Positions 5,001-6,007 of a DNA stretch of 6,007 nt are shown one piece after another. A model generated the notes under the pieces. That model ran no database searches and was not told where the DNA came from. It saw only the letters and a program-made list of their open reading frames with translations. The position numbers and the translations under genes are program-made. The DNA lies in NCBI GenBank assembly GCA_964408125.1, contig CAYOYC010000028.1:1-6007 (forward strand), given 5' to 3'. Within the stretch, counting starts at the first letter, position 1, and each line of letters begins with the position of its first letter. Source of the DNA: CABMGO01 sp964408125 (GTDB lineage: Archaea > Nanobdellota > Nanobdellia > Pacearchaeales > GW2011-AR1).

Positions 5001-5008
5001 TTTATTAA
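5001..5008 (+). promoter_or_regulatory. TATA box for the third pilin-like gene
   Basis: TTTATTAA at -29 to -22 from ATG 5030 is identical in sequence and spacing to the box at 2309-2316. It overlaps a 10-bp palindrome TTATTAATAA (5002-5011). Between box and start lies an inverted repeat, AAACT-TTTT-AGTTT (5014-5027), that could be an operator or chance. Confidence 0.6.
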
Positions 5009-5029
5009 TAACAAAACTTTTTAGTTTGT

Positions 5030-6007
5030 ATGAGAAATATTCGGGAGAAAAAAGAGTCGATTTTTTCTTTTGGTAAAAGAGGAGACATAGGAATAGAAGA
5101 GGTAGTAAAAATAATTATAGCAATTGCGGTTCTGATTATATTGGTGGTTTTATTTACCACTCTTATGAAGGTGATTACTGGTAATCTAAAAGCAGATCAG
5201 GCAAAGAATACGTTGAATAATTTGGTTTATGAAATTGAAAAATTAAAAGATGGGCAGGAAAAAGAATTTTTAGTTGAGGGGCCGGTTGGCTGGTTTCTTT
5301 GGACGAATCAAGAAAAGCTTTGTTTCTTTCCGTATTCATGCTTGAAGACTACAGCATTGTCTAAAAATCTAGATTTTAACGCGTTTGATGCGCAGCTCCT
5401 GTCTAATTGTCCAACAGAGTTTTGTAATAATATAGGCAAGATAGATATCCCATATAATAGTATTTATTTTGAGGGTGGCACGAAGATTGGTTTGATCTTA
5501 CAAAAATATACACCTCTTGGCTTCATTTCTTATTATATACCAGGTTCTTCTCTTTTGACGCAAGTAGATATGGATAAGTCTATTTTAATAGGTGGTGGAG
5601 ATATTAGTATGCCGCAACAAATAAAATTAAGAAAAGCCGTGGGGACGGTTAATTTAATTCATATTCCAGATGGTGAAAAGTATTTGTTAATGAATAATTT
5701 AATTGAACAAATAAATTCTCTCAATTTAAACGAAAAGAAAACTTTTAATTTTGAAGAAGCAGTTGGGAAATATTTAATTTCTGCCGATAATGACAAGATT
5801 TTGTGTTTGTGTGATAAGGCATACGATAAAGATCATCTGAATGAGTGTGATAAGAATGGGTTGTGTATATTTGCAGAGGTATCTATGAAGTTGTCGGGTA
5901 ATTCTAAAAAGGATTATTTGGAGATAGCTTCAAGTTCTAAAGTATTAACCATGGAGAAGGTAGGAAGTGATGCTTCAGTTGTTACTATTTCTAATCCAAA
6001 AGCTCCA
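5030..6007 (+). CDS. Pilin-like surface protein with class III signal peptide (3' end outside window)
   Basis: The reading frame is open from ATG 5030 to the last base, giving 326 residues with no stop, so the C-terminus is missing. An 18-residue basic leader ends in GKRG, followed by DIGIE: cleavage after G18 puts Glu23 at +5, the canonical prepilin/archaellin context. A hydrophobic helix follows (about 26-46, VKIIIAIAVLIILVVLFTTLM), then a coiled or helical stretch (55-75). The extracellular part has eight cysteines (98, 104, 127, 132, 259, 261, 273, 279), an even number suggesting disulfides. The last four form LCLCDK...ECDKNGLC, a CxC...C...C arrangement that I recall as recurrent in predicted DPANN surface proteins (not checked). 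It is likely a pilus-type or membrane-anchored surface protein of the same class as the two proteins at 2338-3785. Exact function unknown. Confidence 0.85.
   Translation, partial: MRNIREKKESIFSFGKRGDIGIEEVVKIIIAIAVLIILVVLFTTLMKVITGNLKADQAKNTLNNLVYEIEKLKDGQEKEFLVEGPVGWFLWTNQEKLCFFPYSCLKTTALSKNLDFNAFDAQLLSNCPTEFCNNIGKIDIPYNSIYFEGGTKIGLILQKYTPLGFISYYIPGSSLLTQVDMDKSILIGGGDISMPQQIKLRKAVGTVNLIHIPDGEKYLLMNNLIEQINSLNLNEKKTFNFEEAVGKYLISADNDKILCLCDKAYDKDHLNECDKNGLCIFAEVSMKLSGNSKKDYLEIASSSKVLTMEKVGSDASVVTISNPKAP

Noticed and set aside
1..6007. tRNA, rRNA, CRISPR array, insertion sequence or transposase
   Set aside because: No T-loop or acceptor-stem patterns, short regularly spaced repeats, terminal inverted repeats or transposase motifs were seen on either strand. 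The only long repeat is the coding duplication at 2982-3779.

Overview
The window looks like a piece of an AT-rich archaeal genome. Three genes are markers of Archaea (or of Archaea plus eukaryotes): the chromatin protein Alba, ribosomal protein S17e and the archaeal tRNA-splicing endonuclease EndA. Several class III (prepilin-type) leader peptides and TATA-box promoters agree with this. The compact genes, very short intergenic gaps, short basic leaders and cysteine-paired pilin-like surface proteins suggest a small-genome DPANN lineage such as Woesearchaeota or Pacearchaeota. That placement is inference and was not tested with a phylogeny.

Layout. Bases 1-93 hold no gene that I can see, only a 10-bp tandem repeat and a strong ribosome binding site. 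A 37-codon ORF follows (94-207, +). Bases 223-2267 are a tight minus-strand information-processing cluster, in transcription order endA (2267-1746), a winged-helix-like protein of unknown function (1746-769), rps17e (724-524) and alba (516-223). endA and the winged-helix gene overlap by one base (TAATG). rps17e probably has its own promoter and alba follows it after 7 bp. A 70-bp divergent promoter region (2268-2337) separates this cluster from a cell-surface block.

The surface block has four genes. A 53-residue mini-pilin (2338-2499, +) overlaps a 429-residue pilin-like protein (2496-3785, +) by four bases; the larger protein carries two tandem 133-residue units. Convergent to them is a 370-residue secreted protein with a DxSxS motif (4951-3839, -). 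Divergent from that is a third pilin-like protein (5030 to the window edge, +, incomplete). The three plus-strand proteins share a basic leader, a prepilin-type cleavage context and one transmembrane helix, so all three are likely processed by an archaeal prepilin peptidase (not in this window) and anchored at or assembled on the cell surface.

Regulation. Four of the transcription-unit starts (2267, 2338, 4951, 5030) have an 8-bp TATA-like box at exactly -29 to -22 from the start codon, and rps17e has one shifted by a single base. This places the expected transcription start at the ATG, so these genes probably make leaderless mRNAs. The 37-codon ORF is the exception, with a well-spaced Shine-Dalgarno sequence.

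Most worth following up: the recent in-frame tandem duplication in the 429-residue surface protein, the mini-pilin/large-pilin coupled pair, and the secreted DTSTS protein beside them. Together they could form an uncharacterised surface structure. No system is proven by sequence alone.
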